A DNA stretch of 50,019 nucleotides from positions 1 through 50,019 of the forward strand of contig JAHDPQ010000052.1 of assembly GCA_018434245.1 (NCBI GenBank). The letters run 5' to 3'. This document shows, in pieces, positions 49,613 to 50,019 of the stretch. Below the pieces are notes generated by a model. It saw nothing but the letters and a program-made list of their open reading frames with translations. It made no database searches and was not told where the DNA came from. The position numbers and the translations under genes are program-made. Each line of letters begins with the position of its first letter. The first letter of the stretch is position 1. This DNA is from Oscillospiraceae bacterium. GTDB lineage: Bacteria > Bacillota > Clostridia > Oscillospirales > Ruminococcaceae.

Positions 49613-50019
49613 ATGACAATTGTCATCGGCTGCGACAACGCAGCGGTTGATATGAAAAACGCTCTGATTGCACTGTTGCAGGAGAAAGGCGTAACGGTGG
49701 AAAACATGGGCTGCGATAGTGCCGAGGACCCCACCAACTACCCCACCATTGCCAAGTGCGTTTGCCAGCGGATTGCAGAAAGCGGTTACCAGAAGCGGGG
49801 CATCCTTGTCTGCGGCACCGGTATCGGCATGGCCATGGCCGCCAATAAATTTAAAGGAATTCGCGCAGCGGTCTGTCACGACAGCTTTTCTGCCGAGCGC
49901 TCGATTCTTAGCAACAACGGCAATGTATTGTGTTTAGGCGAGCGTGTAATCGGTATAGAGCTTGCTAAAAAAATTGTAAGCGAATGGATTACGCTGCACT
50001 TTCAGGATGGAAGCTCCAC
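49613..50019 (+). CDS. RpiB/LacA/LacB-family sugar-phosphate isomerase (3' end outside window)
   Basis: 135 codons visible, no stop before the window end. TIVIGCDNAAVDMKNALIALL is the RpiB N-terminus (usual DHAG is DNAA here), catalytic Cys in VCGTGIGMAMAANKFKGIRAA, then CHDSFSAERSI and NVLCLGERVIG. These enzymes isomerise ribose-5-P, galactose-6-P, allose-6-P or four-carbon ketose phosphates (DerI type). SD AGGAGG. It lies 51 bases after the RuBisCO-like gene; next to an RLP, a tetrulose- or pentose-phosphate isomerase step is suggested. Confidence 0.93.
   Translation, partial: MTIVIGCDNAAVDMKNALIALLQEKGVTVENMGCDSAEDPTNYPTIAKCVCQRIAESGYQKRGILVCGTGIGMAMAANKFKGIRAAVCHDSFSAERSILSNNGNVLCLGERVIGIELAKKIVSEWITLHFQDGSS

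Overview
The window looks like part of the chromosome of a GC-rich, anaerobic Clostridia-class Firmicute, most plausibly an Oscillospirales-type gut bacterium. This rests on strong AGGAGG ribosome sites, TTGACA/TATAAT promoters with 17-base spacers, intrinsic terminators, an anaerobic-type cobalt chelatase, glycine and cobalamin riboswitches controlling transcription, and a B12-dependent short MetH with a separate activation protein. The species assignment is inference; no rRNA is present.

Layout. 1-140: a hairpin-rich sequence resembling the end of an IS200/IS605-type element. 191-351: tRNA-Leu(CAG) with its own promoter and terminator. 527-2609: a tight five-gene minus-strand operon of small housekeeping proteins (YwbE, GNAT, ThpR, YaiI/YqxD, MmcQ/YjbR). 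2730-5595: a divergent pair, a creatinase-like M24 protein and an AbgB-like M20 amidohydrolase, sharing TGTATAC-type operators. 5655-7384: an AGCS amino-acid symporter behind a glycine riboswitch and terminator. 7464-18351: a cobalamin-riboswitch-controlled operon for cobalt uptake (cbiMNQO), cobalt insertion (cbiK), the first corrin methylation (cbiL), and all steps from glutamyl-tRNA to precorrin-2 (hemA-sirC fusion, hemC, cobA-hemD fusion, hemB, hemL).

18404-28423: a minus-strand catabolic operon (hydroxyacid dehydrogenase, PrpF-family isomerase, TctB/TctA/TctC transporter, RraA-family aldolase, aconitase). It has a near-perfect sigma-54 promoter and lies just downstream of a PrpR-type sigma-54 activator, so it probably imports and degrades a tri- or dicarboxylate. 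28594-29800: AzlCD branched-chain amino-acid exporter. 29875-34294: metF, a methionine-synthase activation protein and short metH. The leader of this operon encodes a 28-residue peptide with tandem Cys codons, and a segment inside that peptide ORF is perfectly complementary to the terminator stem: a candidate leader-peptide attenuator. 34315-35571: speD behind a long leader that also contains a terminator. 35625-36931: a split chromate transporter. 36942-40000: proB, proA and a membrane-anchored protein of unknown function.

40290-50019 (runs off the end): a large plus-strand operon. It encodes a ribose-type ABC importer, a UroD/MtaA-family protein, a metallo-beta-lactamase-fold hydrolase, a Tm-1-like ATP-binding protein, a RuBisCO-like protein and an RpiB-family isomerase. 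This combination suggests an uncharacterised pathway for a sugar or sugar acid in which a RuBisCO-like enzyme acts on a phosphorylated keto acid.

B12 links several parts: the riboswitch-controlled operon makes precorrin-2, MetH needs cobalamin, and the leader attenuator controls MetH/MetF.
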